Assembly: GCA_965652545.1 (NCBI GenBank) | Contig: CBFGWV010000013.1 | Span: 1-44,208, forward strand | Source: CBFGWV01 sp965652545 | Lineage (GTDB): Bacteria > Pseudomonadota > Gammaproteobacteria > Competibacterales > Competibacteraceae | DNA: 44,208 nt | Direction: 5' to 3' | The notes under the pieces: generated by a model | The model's input: the letters and a program-made list of their open reading frames with translations, nothing else | What the model was told of the DNA's origin: nothing | Databases searched by the model: none | Made by a program: the position numbers and the translations under genes | In this document: positions 18,903 to 26,579 of the stretch, piece by piece | Numbering within the stretch: the first letter of the stretch is position 1 | Layout: each line of letters opens with the position of its first letter

Positions 18903-19313
18903 ATGCATAACGCAACAAGACGTTACCGGGGATGGCCGCTGGCTGCCTTGATCCTGCTCCTGGTCGGCTGCAACGAGCCGGTGGACACCACGCCGCTGGT
19001 GATACCGCCCACGCCCGGGGAGATGAAGCTGCGCGAAGCCAGGGGCTTGTATGGCGACGGGCAGCTGGAGGAAACCGTGGCCTTGCTCAGCGACAGCCCG
19101 GAGATCTGGCAGGACACGGTCGAGGTGCAAGTCGAGGCCCTCAAACTCATGGCCTTCGCCAACTGCTCGGAGCGTCGCAACAAGCAATGCGCGGCGGATT
19201 TCGAGCGGCTCTTCGCACTCGATCCGGGCTTCGAGCTCAGCGGGGCGGAAGCCGGCAACCCCAAATGGGACCCCACGTACCAGCGCGCCAGAAAAGCGGC
19301 ACAGGCCAAATAG
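18903..19313 (+). CDS. Small T6SS-associated lipoprotein, possibly TssQ-type
   Basis: This is a 136-residue lipoprotein. The signal peptide ends in LLLVGC with the acylated cysteine at residue 23. The mature part is short and helical, with a TPR-like pattern: EMKLREARGLYGDGQLEETVA, VEVQVEALKLMAFA, then a CSERRNKQCAADFERLFALDP segment. Residue spacing suggests about two TPR-like helix pairs. Such small helical lipoproteins in T6SS operons are sometimes named TssQ, and I give this as a likely but unverified match. The two mature cysteines (CSERRNKQC) could form a periplasmic disulfide. It sits 15 bp after the PEGA lipoprotein gene and 11 bp before tagH. Confidence 0.75.
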   Translation: MHNATRRYRGWPLAALILLLVGCNEPVDTTPLVIPPTPGEMKLREARGLYGDGQLEETVALLSDSPEIWQDTVEVQVEALKLMAFANCSERRNKQCAADFERLFALDPGFELSGAEAGNPKWDPTYQRARKAAQAK

Positions 19314-19324
19314 GACGATGCACC

Positions 19325-21202
19325 ATGTTGGAGATTCTTGCCGTCGGTTACAACGACATCCCACCCGTGTTGCCGGTGTCCGGGATTCTGCCCCCGGAGG
19401 GCGGTAGCGTCGGCAGGGAGGACGACAACGATGTCCTGCTGCCCGATCCGCAGCGGATGGTGTCACGCCGTCACCTGGAGTTTACCCCGGAGGCCGGCGG
19501 CTATCGCCTGAGCAACATCAGCACCTCCAACCCGGCGTATATCAACGGCGAAACCCTTGAGCCGGGCATGAGCTGCATGGTCCAGGACAACGACAAGATT
19601 CAAGTCGGCTGCTACACGCTGCAGATCAGGGAAGTGGGCGAGCGGCCCGCACGGCCGGCCACACCGGCTGCCCCGGCCGTGCCGGATCCGGTGGTCGAGG
19701 TGGTGCCGATGGAACCCTCATCCGCCGAGGACGCGAGTGGGGGCGAGTTGATCGCGGACGACTTCATGGATGACATGATCGGCGACTTGCCGCCAATGGC
19801 CCCGCTGTCGCCGTTGACGCCACCGCCGCCCGCCAATGCGCCGGGACCGGATCCGTTCGCGGAGGACCGCTCGCGCGCGAGCCGAGCCGACCCTATCGAC
19901 GCCTTGCGCGACGGCGGCCTGGAGCTGGCGGACTTCTCGGGCAGGCGCGATGGGCTGATCAATGGCGCCGACCCCTTGGACCCGGTGATCGATCTGACCC
20001 ACGATCCGCTGGCCAACCGCGGTAACGGCATGCTGGACGACCGCTCGCTGGACCCGCTGGCGCTGTTCGGCGACGGCGGCACCGGCACCATCGACTTCGG
20101 CCTCGGTTCGCCCAACGCCGAGGTGCACCGGCTTGATCACGGTGCCGAGCTCGATACCTTGTTCCGGCTGCCCTCCGAGCGTGCGCCGGCGGCATCCATA
20201 CTCGACGATATCGCCGCGAACGCGGTGCCGGTCACCGACCTCCACGAGCCGTCTGCGGCACCACCCATTTCACGACCGCCCGGACCGTTGCCAGTGACGG
20301 CGGACGTCCCGGCACCGGCGCCGGCACAACCGCCGCGACGGGCGTTCACGCCCATCCCTCGACCCGTCGAGCCCTCGCCGGAGCCCGCACAGGTACAGTC
20401 GCCGCGGCGGGAGTTCTCACCCATTCCGAGGCCGGCCGTCCCCTCGCCGGAGGCCCCGCCGGCGCCGATACAGCCGGCTCCGTCCCCACCCGAACCGCCG
20501 CCGGCCAACGCTGCGGTACCGCCACCGCCCGCGCAGGCGCCCCTGCCGTCGGACGATGCCGCGCCGGTGCGCGACGACGCCACTCAGGAGGCGCTCTACC
20601 GCGCCTTTCTGGACGGGCTGGGCATCGATGCCTTGCCGGACCGGCGCGGGCTCGATCCGGAGTTCATGCGCCTGGCCGGGCAGATCCTGCGTTGCTGCGC
20701 CCAGGGGACGGTGGATTTGATCGCCGCCCGCGCCGCGGTCAAACGCGAGGTCAAAGCCAACGTGACCTTGATCGCCCCGGAGCGGAACAACCCTTTGAAG
20801 TTCTCGCCCGATGGCGAGGTCGCCCTGATGCACCTGCTGGGCAAGCCGTACCCCGGCTTCATGCGCCCGGTGGAGGCACTGACGCATGCCTACGCCGACC
20901 TGCGTTCGCACCAGCTCGGTGTCATCGAGGGGATGCGCTCGGCGCTCAGCCATGTGCTGGAGCGCTTCGACCCCGATGTGATCGACCGCGAGGCGGTGCG
21001 TGCCGGCTTGGTGGACAGCCTGCTGTCGATCGGGCGCAAGGCCCGGCTGTGGGAGGCCTACGGGCGCTATTTCCAATCGACGCGGGAGCACGCCGAGGAC
21101 CGCTTCCAGGACTTCTTCGGCGATGCCTTCCTCGATGCCTACGAGGAGGCCACCGGCGAGCCGCGCCCACGTAACCGACTGCGCATCGGGGGGCGTGACT
21201 GA
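19325..21202 (+). CDS. tagH: T6SS FHA-domain protein TagH/Fha
   Basis: Fha binds phosphothreonine and is the main target of PpkA in known T6SS, so it relays the kinase signal to assembly. The 625-residue protein has an N-terminal FHA domain (about residues 20-100). Phosphothreonine-binding landmarks are GR at 30-31, SRRH at 47-50 and an N-x-STSNPAYING loop at 64-75. A long acidic then Pro/Ala-rich linker (about 105-420) contains two copies of a 23-residue repeat (RRAFTPIPRP / RREFSPIPRP). The C-terminal TagH domain (about 423-600) has PERNNPLKFSPDGEVAL and the HVLERFDP block. The ATG at 19325 has AGGAC 8 nt upstream. Its stop overlaps the pppA start (TGATG). Confidence 0.93.
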   Translation: MLEILAVGYNDIPPVLPVSGILPPEGGSVGREDDNDVLLPDPQRMVSRRHLEFTPEAGGYRLSNISTSNPAYINGETLEPGMSCMVQDNDKIQVGCYTLQIREVGERPARPATPAAPAVPDPVVEVVPMEPSSAEDASGGELIADDFMDDMIGDLPPMAPLSPLTPPPPANAPGPDPFAEDRSRASRADPIDALRDGGLELADFSGRRDGLINGADPLDPVIDLTHDPLANRGNGMLDDRSLDPLALFGDGGTGTIDFGLGSPNAEVHRLDHGAELDTLFRLPSERAPAASILDDIAANAVPVTDLHEPSAAPPISRPPGPLPVTADVPAPAPAQPPRRAFTPIPRPVEPSPEPAQVQSPRREFSPIPRPAVPSPEAPPAPIQPAPSPPEPPPANAAVPPPPAQAPLPSDDAAPVRDDATQEALYRAFLDGLGIDALPDRRGLDPEFMRLAGQILRCCAQGTVDLIAARAAVKREVKANVTLIAPERNNPLKFSPDGEVALMHLLGKPYPGFMRPVEALTHAYADLRSHQLGVIEGMRSALSHVLERFDPDVIDREAVRAGLVDSLLSIGRKARLWEAYGRYFQSTREHAEDRFQDFFGDAFLDAYEEATGEPRPRNRLRIGGRD

Positions 21203-21987
21203 TGCGCCTGCTCGTGGCCCATTGTTCCGATCGCGGCGGTCGTGCGGAGAACCAGGACTATGTCGGCTTCCACGCCAACGAGGTCATCGGTTGTTTCGTG
21301 CTTGCCGACGGTGTCGGCGGGCATAGCGGGGGCGCTTTGGCCTCGCGTAGCGCGGTCGCTGGCGCGCTGACCCAGTTCGGGCACACACCGGCGGTCGACC
21401 GCCCTGGTCTCGAGCGGGTGATCCACTCGGCCCGCGAGGCGTTGACCGACACCCGCCGCCAGCACCCCGAGGCGGCGGACATGAACACCACCATTGCCAC
21501 CTTGTTGGTCGATACCGGCCGAGGACAGGCCCTGTGGAGCCACCTGGGTGATTCACGCATCTACCTGTTTCGCAACGGCCGTGCCCATGCCCTGACCCGC
21601 GACCATAGCGTGCTTCAGGCGTTGATCGACGCAGGCATGGCCGGCGGCCGGGACACGGCTGAGCGTAACGCGTTGTACGCCTCGGTGGGCACCGACGAGA
21701 TACCGCCGCAGGCCTTGTGTGAAGCACCGCTGGAAATTCGCGCCGGCGATGCCTTCCTGCTGTGCAGCGACGGCTTCTGGGAAGCACTGGATGAAGGCGC
21801 CATGGAGGCGGCGCTGGCCGAGTCCACCCTGCCCGAGCAATGGGTGCAGGACATGGTCGGGCGGATCGCCGCACCGCGCGCCCAGGGGCAGGATAACTTC
21901 AGCGCGATGGCGGTGTGGATCGGCGATCGGGTTGAGATCACACGTATCCAGCCACCGCGGCCGGTACCGGCGGGGAGGCAGGTTTGA
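21202..21987 (+). CDS. pppA: PP2C-family Ser/Thr phosphatase PppA (T6SS)
   Basis: PppA dephosphorylates the FHA protein and opposes PpkA, resetting T6SS. The 261-residue PPM/PP2C fold has the metal-binding motifs in order: ENQDYVG, LADGVGGHSGG, LWSHLGDSRIYLF, LTRDHS, LCSDGFWEAL and GQDNFSAM. All catalytic aspartates are present. Translation is coupled to tagH (TGATG), which keeps the phosphatase and its expected substrate co-produced. The tagF ribosome-binding site overlaps the pppA stop. Confidence 0.95.
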   Translation: MRLLVAHCSDRGGRAENQDYVGFHANEVIGCFVLADGVGGHSGGALASRSAVAGALTQFGHTPAVDRPGLERVIHSAREALTDTRRQHPEAADMNTTIATLLVDTGRGQALWSHLGDSRIYLFRNGRAHALTRDHSVLQALIDAGMAGGRDTAERNALYASVGTDEIPPQALCEAPLEIRAGDAFLLCSDGFWEALDEGAMEAALAESTLPEQWVQDMVGRIAAPRAQGQDNFSAMAVWIGDRVEITRIQPPRPVPAGRQV

Positions 21988-21998
21988 GGAGCGAGAGG

Positions 21999-22700
21999 GT
22001 GGTCGAGGCGGCGTGGCCGGGCGGTCAGGGGCTGATGGGCTGGTTCGGCAAGCTGCCGGCGGTGGGCGACTTCGCCGCGCGCGGTCTGCCGCATGCCTTG
22101 CAGGATTCGGTACATCACTGGGTGTCGGACGGCATGAGCTACCTGACCCACGAGCGTCCGGACGAGTGGCGCGAGTGGTATCTGGTTTCGCCGGTGTGGC
22201 ACTTCGTCATGAATGCCGGCGTGTGGAGCGACAATGCGCTGGTGGGGTGTCTGGCGCCCAGTGTGGACAAGGTCGGGCGCTGCTCGCCCTTGCTGGCGAT
22301 GCGCTCGTTCGAGGGCAGCCGGGTGGCCGAGGTGCTGCCACCGGCCAGCGCCTGGCTGTACCGGGTGGATGCACTGATCCGCCGCGTGGTCGGCGAACGC
22401 ATGGGCGTCGATACCGTGCTGCCGGCGCTTCAGCGTGAACTGATGGCCGAGATTCCCACGGCCGAGGAGGCCTCTTCCGCCGGGCGGATACTCGCCGAGC
22501 TGGGCATCGTCGATGACGGTGCATCGGGCAAGGCATGGTTCTCCTGGCCGGACCTTGCCGATGTCTTCGTGCTGCGTCGCGACCGCAGCTTCTGGTGGGC
22601 TGAGCCCTCGCCCAAGCAGCCGCCGCGCCAGGTGGTGCATAGCGGTGCGCCCGACAGCATTCTGTTCGGGCTGTTGCTGGGCGGGGACGGGCAGGTATGA
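21999..22700 (+). CDS. tagF: T6SS-associated protein TagF (ImpM family)
   Basis: TagF is a post-translational repressor of T6SS, acting through Fha independently of phosphorylation in Pseudomonas. The product has the family N-terminus GWFGKLPAVGDFAARGLP, then WxxxYLVSPVWHFV and the GRCSPLLAM segment (DUF2094/ImpM). I place the start at the GTG at 21999 because AGGAG (21987-21991) lies 7 nt upstream. A TTG at 21984 overlapping the pppA stop, and an ATG at 22035, are alternatives. With the GTG the protein has 233 residues. In some lineages TagF is fused to PppA; here the two are adjacent, separate genes. The TGA overlaps the tssE start (ATGA). Confidence 0.92.
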   Translation: MVEAAWPGGQGLMGWFGKLPAVGDFAARGLPHALQDSVHHWVSDGMSYLTHERPDEWREWYLVSPVWHFVMNAGVWSDNALVGCLAPSVDKVGRCSPLLAMRSFEGSRVAEVLPPASAWLYRVDALIRRVVGERMGVDTVLPALQRELMAEIPTAEEASSAGRILAELGIVDDGASGKAWFSWPDLADVFVLRRDRSFWWAEPSPKQPPRQVVHSGAPDSILFGLLLGGDGQV

Positions 22701-23206
22701 GCGTCAAGAAGGGCCGTCACCGGGTGGGGGATCACTTCCTGCCCACCGTACTCGACCGGTTGACCAGCCATCCGGAGACCAACGGCGCGGCCGGCGGCGC
22801 GCAGATGACCCGCGGCGCCTACCACGAAACGGTATTGCGCGATCTCTCCTGGCTGCTCAACTGCTCCAGCATCGAGTCGCAGATCGATTTGACGGCGTAC
22901 CCACGCATCCGCAACTCGGTGGTCAACTTCGGGGTGCCGCCGCTGGCCGGGCGGCGGTTCTCCGAAATGGACCTCAACGGCATTGCCGAAGGTATCCGCA
23001 ACGCCATCCTCACCTTCGAGCCCCGGGTGCTCGCCGAGTCGCTGCAGGTCACGGCGATCCGCGATGCCACCGCGGAGTCGCACAACCAGATCGTCTTTCA
23101 GATCCGCGCGGCGTTCTGGTTCGAGCCGTACCCGCTTGAGATGGCGATTCGCGCCCAATGGGATGTGGAGAACGGAATCATGGACCTCAGCGGCATGCCC
23201 GCCTGA
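22697..23206 (+). CDS. tssE: T6SS baseplate wedge protein TssE (gp25-like)
   Basis: TssE is the T4 gp25 homologue that links the baseplate wedge to the first sheath ring. The 169-residue protein has the gp25 signature LRDLSWLLNCSS, then YPRIRNSVVNFGVPPLAG and the FEPRV strand (about residues 102-106). It is the last gene of the rightward operon. Here tssE is separated from tssB/tssC and coupled to tagF (ATGA), an arrangement less common than tssBCE. The stop is only 9 bp from the end of the convergent EamA gene, and I see no hairpin terminator in the gap. Confidence 0.95.
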   Translation: MSVKKGRHRVGDHFLPTVLDRLTSHPETNGAAGGAQMTRGAYHETVLRDLSWLLNCSSIESQIDLTAYPRIRNSVVNFGVPPLAGRRFSEMDLNGIAEGIRNAILTFEPRVLAESLQVTAIRDATAESHNQIVFQIRAAFWFEPYPLEMAIRAQWDVENGIMDLSGMPA

Positions 23207-23215
23207 CCATCGGTT

Positions 23216-24124
23216 TCAACCTCGCGCCGGCTGGCGCGTGGCGACCGCCAGCGCGCACAGCACCAGTCCCGCACCCAGCCATTGCAGCGGCGAGAGCCGC
23301 TCGCCCAACAGTACCGCGGCCACCGCGATGGAGATCAACGGCTCCAGGTTGAACATCATGGCCGAGCGGGCCGGGCCGGCGTGGCGAATCGAGCCGTACA
23401 TCAGAAACACCGCCAGCAGGTAGGCCAGCGAGGCAAAGGCAAATCCGCTCCAGCCCCAGACCGCGCCGATAGCCGGCAGGGCGAAGGTGCCGAGGCCGAG
23501 CAGTAGCAACAGGGCCAGCAGCCCGCCACCCAGATTCACATAGATCAATACTGTAAGCACATCGTGGTCGCGCACGATATTGCGGCCGCAGAAAAACTGG
23601 CCGGCGGCACCGCAGGCGCCGAGAAATGCCAGGGTGACGCCGACTGCGCTCAAACCGCCAAGGGCCGGCCCCAGTGCCAGGCAGAGACCGAGAAATGCGG
23701 CGATCAGGACCGCCAACTGTCGCCGCTGTGGTCCGCGTCGCTCGCTGATCATCATCAGCACTTCCACGATGATGGGGAAGGTGTAGAAGATCAGCGCTGC
23801 CAAGCCGACCGGGATGTACTGCACCGAGCCCAGATAACCGGCCGCGCCGACGAACCAGGCCAGCCCGGTCAGAGCGGTCGCACCCCAGGCCGAGCGCGGC
23901 AAGGTCAGCGGGCGGGCGAGCAGAACGCAGGCCAGTGTGAAGCCCATCGCCGCCAGAAGAAACCGGGCCAGCACCAGTGTGGGCGGGTTGGCACCCGCAT
24001 CGTAGGCCAGGCGGGCGAAACTGGTGATGCCGCCGTAGGTGCAGGCCGACAACAGGGCAAGCACGACACCCAGGGTTGCCGCCGGTGCGATCGCCGGCGA
24101 GGACGCGGTGGTGGATGTGTTCAA
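23216..24124 (-). CDS. EamA/DMT-family transporter
   Basis: This is a 302-residue integral membrane protein with ten predicted membrane segments in two EamA repeats, the drug/metabolite transporter fold. Visible marks are the first-repeat FYTFPIIVEVLMM and the second-repeat MMFNLEPLISIAVA, with GERLSPLQWLGAGLVL near the C-terminus. These match the conserved EamA proline/glutamate positions. Members export amino acids, metabolites or toxins, and no substrate can be assigned. The start is uncertain: the reading frame opens with TTG at 24124 without a Shine-Dalgarno, and an internal GTG is possible. It lies 87 bp after the 39-codon ORF and may belong to the same leftward operon. Confidence 0.88.
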   Translation of the reverse strand: MNTSTTASSPAIAPAATLGVVLALLSACTYGGITSFARLAYDAGANPPTLVLARFLLAAMGFTLACVLLARPLTLPRSAWGATALTGLAWFVGAAGYLGSVQYIPVGLAALIFYTFPIIVEVLMMISERRGPQRRQLAVLIAAFLGLCLALGPALGGLSAVGVTLAFLGACGAAGQFFCGRNIVRDHDVLTVLIYVNLGGGLLALLLLLGLGTFALPAIGAVWGWSGFAFASLAYLLAVFLMYGSIRHAGPARSAMMFNLEPLISIAVAAVLLGERLSPLQWLGAGLVLCALAVATRQPARG

Positions 24125-24211
24125 GGCAGGACAGGCCGTCGCGCAAAAAGGGGGCGGAGGTCATCGTACGACCGCGCGGCCAGTCCCGCCAGCGGCCCGA
24201 AGCGGCGTTCG

Positions 24212-24331
24212 TCAACAGAAGGCGAACGCCAGGATGATCGGCAGCAGGTGGTCCGCACGCAGGCTTACGCCCAGCGCCGCACCGACAGCGGCCACCGCCA
24301 CTGCCAGCGCGACCCAGTGCAGTTGACACAT
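24212..24331 (-). CDS. Candidate 39-residue membrane microprotein coupled to the MFS gene
   Basis: An ATG at 24331 overlaps the last base of the MFS stop codon (TAATG) and opens a 39-codon frame ending at TGA (24212-24214). The product (MCQLHWVALAVAV... ending ILAFAFC) is almost entirely hydrophobic. It would form one helix of about 18 residues (WVALAVAVAAVGAALGVSL), a short RAD turn and a second hydrophobic stretch. It resembles no family I can name. The coupling geometry and membrane character support a real gene, but its small size means that a chance frame in GC-rich DNA cannot be excluded. Confidence 0.4.
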   Translation of the reverse strand: MCQLHWVALAVAVAAVGAALGVSLRADHLLPIILAFAFC

Positions 24332-25533
24332 TATGCGGTCTGCAAGCGCAGCACTTGGCGATCGTCGATCGGCCAGTGCAAGGCGGCGGCAACCAGGCCG
24401 AGGAGGATCGAGCCCAGCCAGATGGGTGCATAGGATTGCGTGGCGTCGAACACTGCGCCGCCCAGCCAGACGCCGAAGAACGACCCCAGTTGGTGCCCGA
24501 TGAACACGAAGCCGAACAAGGTTGCCAGGTACTTCACGCCGAAGACCTGGGCCAGTAGGCCATTGGTCAGCGGTACTGTGCCGAGCCAGATGAAACCCAT
24601 AACAAAGGCGAACACATACACGCTCGCCTCGCTCACCGGCAGGACGATGAAGACCGTCATCGCCACCGAGCGTACGAGATAGATGTAGGCGAGCAGGTGT
24701 TTGCGCCGGTACAACGCGCCGGCATAGCCGCACAGATAGGTGCCCGCGACATTGGCCAGGGCAATGATGGACAAGGCGATGACCGCGCTGCGCGGGGCGA
24801 GGCCCTGATCCATCAGATAAGCCGGCAGGTGACCGGCGATGAAGGCCAGTTGAAACCCGCAGGCCAGGAAGCCGATGTTCAGCAGCCAGAAGCCCCTGTG
24901 GGACAAGGCCTCGCCGATGGCCGCGCGCATGGACTGATTGCCCAGCGCGCCGGCACCGGAGGGCGTGCGGTCGTTCAGGCCGAAGGCCAGGGGTGCGGCC
25001 ATGGCGAATACGATGGCGAAGCTGATCAATGCCCAGGCCCACCCGTAGCCGCTGATCAGCACCTGGGCGCTGGGCACCATAAAGAATTGACCCAATCCCC
25101 CGACGGCACCGGCAAGCCCCAGCGCCCAGGCCCGTTGCCGCCCATCAAACATGCGGCTCAGCGCACCGTAGACCACGCCGAAGGAGGTAGCCGCCAGGCC
25201 GACACCGATGATCAGGCCCGCCGCCAGTGTGAGCTGCCACTCGCTCACCGCGCCGGTCATCAGGTACAGGCCGGTGGCATAGAGGACACATCCACCGAGC
25301 AACACGCGCACACTGCCGAACCGGTCTGCGAGCATGCCGGTGATCGGCTGGGCCAGCCCCCACACCAGGTTCTGTACAGCCATGGCGAAGGCGAAGGCCT
25401 CGCGGCTCCAGCCGCGATCGATGGACATGGGCAGCAAGAACAAGCCTTGGACATGGCGCACACCCATGGCCAGGCCAATGAGAATGCCCCCGCACAAGAC
25501 GACGAACACCGGCGTGCGTAGCCGCGCGTTCAT
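24331..25533 (-). CDS. MFS transporter (monocarboxylate/oxalate-formate antiporter-like)
   Basis: This is a 400-residue, twelve-segment major facilitator. The N-terminal half has RGWSREAFAFAMA, then GMLADRFGSVRVLLGG, the standard MFS motif A loop. The C-terminal half has GTVPLTNGLLAQVFGVKYLATLFG and GHQLGSFFGVWLGG. This pattern is typical of the monocarboxylate/OFA branch, so uptake or exchange of an organic acid is likely (inference). Its ATG overlaps the stop of the HCCA-isomerase-like gene (ATGA) and its stop overlaps the 39-codon ORF. It therefore belongs to the leftward operon that starts at the CmcJ-like gene. Confidence 0.92.
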   Translation of the reverse strand: MNARLRTPVFVVLCGGILIGLAMGVRHVQGLFLLPMSIDRGWSREAFAFAMAVQNLVWGLAQPITGMLADRFGSVRVLLGGCVLYATGLYLMTGAVSEWQLTLAAGLIIGVGLAATSFGVVYGALSRMFDGRQRAWALGLAGAVGGLGQFFMVPSAQVLISGYGWAWALISFAIVFAMAAPLAFGLNDRTPSGAGALGNQSMRAAIGEALSHRGFWLLNIGFLACGFQLAFIAGHLPAYLMDQGLAPRSAVIALSIIALANVAGTYLCGYAGALYRRKHLLAYIYLVRSVAMTVFIVLPVSEASVYVFAFVMGFIWLGTVPLTNGLLAQVFGVKYLATLFGFVFIGHQLGSFFGVWLGGAVFDATQSYAPIWLGSILLGLVAAALHWPIDDRQVLRLQTA

Positions 25534-26153
25534 CCGTCGGCTCCACGCCGGCCGGCGGCCAGTGCCATCGCATCGTCCAGGCGGTCGTCGCCCCAGAACA
25601 TGTCCTCGCCCACGAAGAAAGTCGGCGCACCGAACACGCCCCGCGACCGCGCCTCGGCCGTCATCGCGCGCAGGCGGTGCTTATTGGCCTCGTCCTGAGC
25701 CGTCGCCAGGGTTGCGGTGGGTGAGGGCACCAGGTCGGCAAGGGCTGCCAGTACGTTGTCCGCCGCATCGATATCGAGGTCGTCGACGAAGTTCTGCAGC
25801 ATCACCCGACGGCAGAAGGTACCCACCCAGGACTCATCCGCGGCCAGGGCGGCCACGCGCATGGGCAGAACCGCCCGCCGTGGAAAGACGCTGGGCTTGC
25901 GCCAGGGCAACCCATGGCGTTCAGCCTGACGGGCAAGGTCGACCCACATATAGCGGCCTTTTTCCGGCTGCAGCACGAAAGGTGAGGTCGACCAGCCCAA
26001 GTCGCGGAAGATCGGGCCGAGCAGGAACGGCTTCCACGCCAGCGGTACCCCGTGGCGCCGTGCCAGGGACTCGATCCGCATCACGCTCAGATAGCTGTAG
26101 GTACTGCCGAACTCAAACCAGATTTCCAGGGCGGTTTCGGTGTGCGGAGTCAT
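25530..26153 (-). CDS. 2-hydroxychromene-2-carboxylate isomerase / DsbA-like thioredoxin-fold protein
   Basis: This 207-residue protein belongs to the DsbA/kappa-GST-like family that includes HCCA isomerase. The N-terminal FEFGSTYSYL has a serine in the position of the glutathione-binding catalytic residue. WKPFLLGPIF follows, and the C-terminus has the characteristic GVFGAPTFFVG-x-DMFWGDDRLD with a cis-Pro loop. It lacks a CxxC motif, so it is not a disulfide oxidoreductase. The family uses glutathione to isomerise aromatic ring-cleavage products, so an isomerisation step on an organic substrate is plausible here. The ATG overlaps the DUF2917 stop and the TGA overlaps the MFS start. Confidence 0.88.
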   Translation of the reverse strand: MTPHTETALEIWFEFGSTYSYLSVMRIESLARRHGVPLAWKPFLLGPIFRDLGWSTSPFVLQPEKGRYMWVDLARQAERHGLPWRKPSVFPRRAVLPMRVAALAADESWVGTFCRRVMLQNFVDDLDIDAADNVLAALADLVPSPTATLATAQDEANKHRLRAMTAEARSRGVFGAPTFFVGEDMFWGDDRLDDAMALAAGRRGADG

Positions 26154-26569
26154 GGCCGTTCGCTCCCGGTGCTGGTCAAGGACATCCGCAGTCGGGTGCC
26201 GCGGTTGCCGATGCGCACATCGCTCCAGCCGCGACCGTGCGGGGTGAGCGTAATGCAGGCCGGCCCGTCGGCGTTCAGTGCGGACATGGCCACCCGCTGG
26301 GTACCGGCCTCGATCAGCCAGGTCTGGCCCGCGTGCAGGACGATATCCTGGCCGCGGCCGTACTCGGTCAGCCACAGGCTGCCGCGCCGGCAGCGGACTT
26401 CGACAGTCGTGGTGGTGTCGAGCATGGCGACCTGGCCGGGTTCGATGCGCAGGTTCAGGTGCCGTGACGCCTGAACCTCGGTGTTTTCTACCCTGCCGGC
26501 ACTGGCGCGGCGGAACCAATGGGCCGGCCCGTGCGATACCGGGGATGGGACATAGGCGATGGTGTTCAT
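26150..26569 (-). CDS. DUF2917 family protein
   Basis: This 139-residue soluble protein fits DUF2917: LxLxPGQxxxL, then VEVRCRRGSLWLTEYGRGQDIVL and HAGQTWLIEAG. The pattern of short beta strands with a W-L-T core suggests a small cupin-like barrel. The function is unknown. The N-terminal MNTIAYVPSP leader is not a signal peptide. It has a good ribosome-binding site (GAGGA 6 nt upstream of the ATG), lies 10 bp after the CmcJ-like gene, and overlaps the next gene by 4 bp. The operon context suggests a regulatory or accessory role in the same pathway. Confidence 0.8.
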   Translation of the reverse strand: MNTIAYVPSPVSHGPAHWFRRASAGRVENTEVQASRHLNLRIEPGQVAMLDTTTTVEVRCRRGSLWLTEYGRGQDIVLHAGQTWLIEAGTQRVAMSALNADGPACITLTPHGRGWSDVRIGNRGTRLRMSLTSTGSERP

Positions 26570-26579
26570 GGCGGGTTCC

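Noticed and set aside
23207..23215. Terminator between tssE and the convergent EamA gene
   Set aside because: Only 9 bp separate the stop codons and no hairpin is visible, so termination must be elsewhere or Rho-dependent.
23187..24431. A 414-codon leftward frame spanning the EamA gene and gap
   Set aside because: Its translation is Arg/Pro-rich with no membrane pattern. The EamA frame has full transporter motifs.
24212..25042. A 276-codon leftward frame covering part of the MFS gene
   Set aside because: Only its final 39 codons, which begin at a TAATG overlap, look like a real small gene. The rest is a shadow of the MFS gene.
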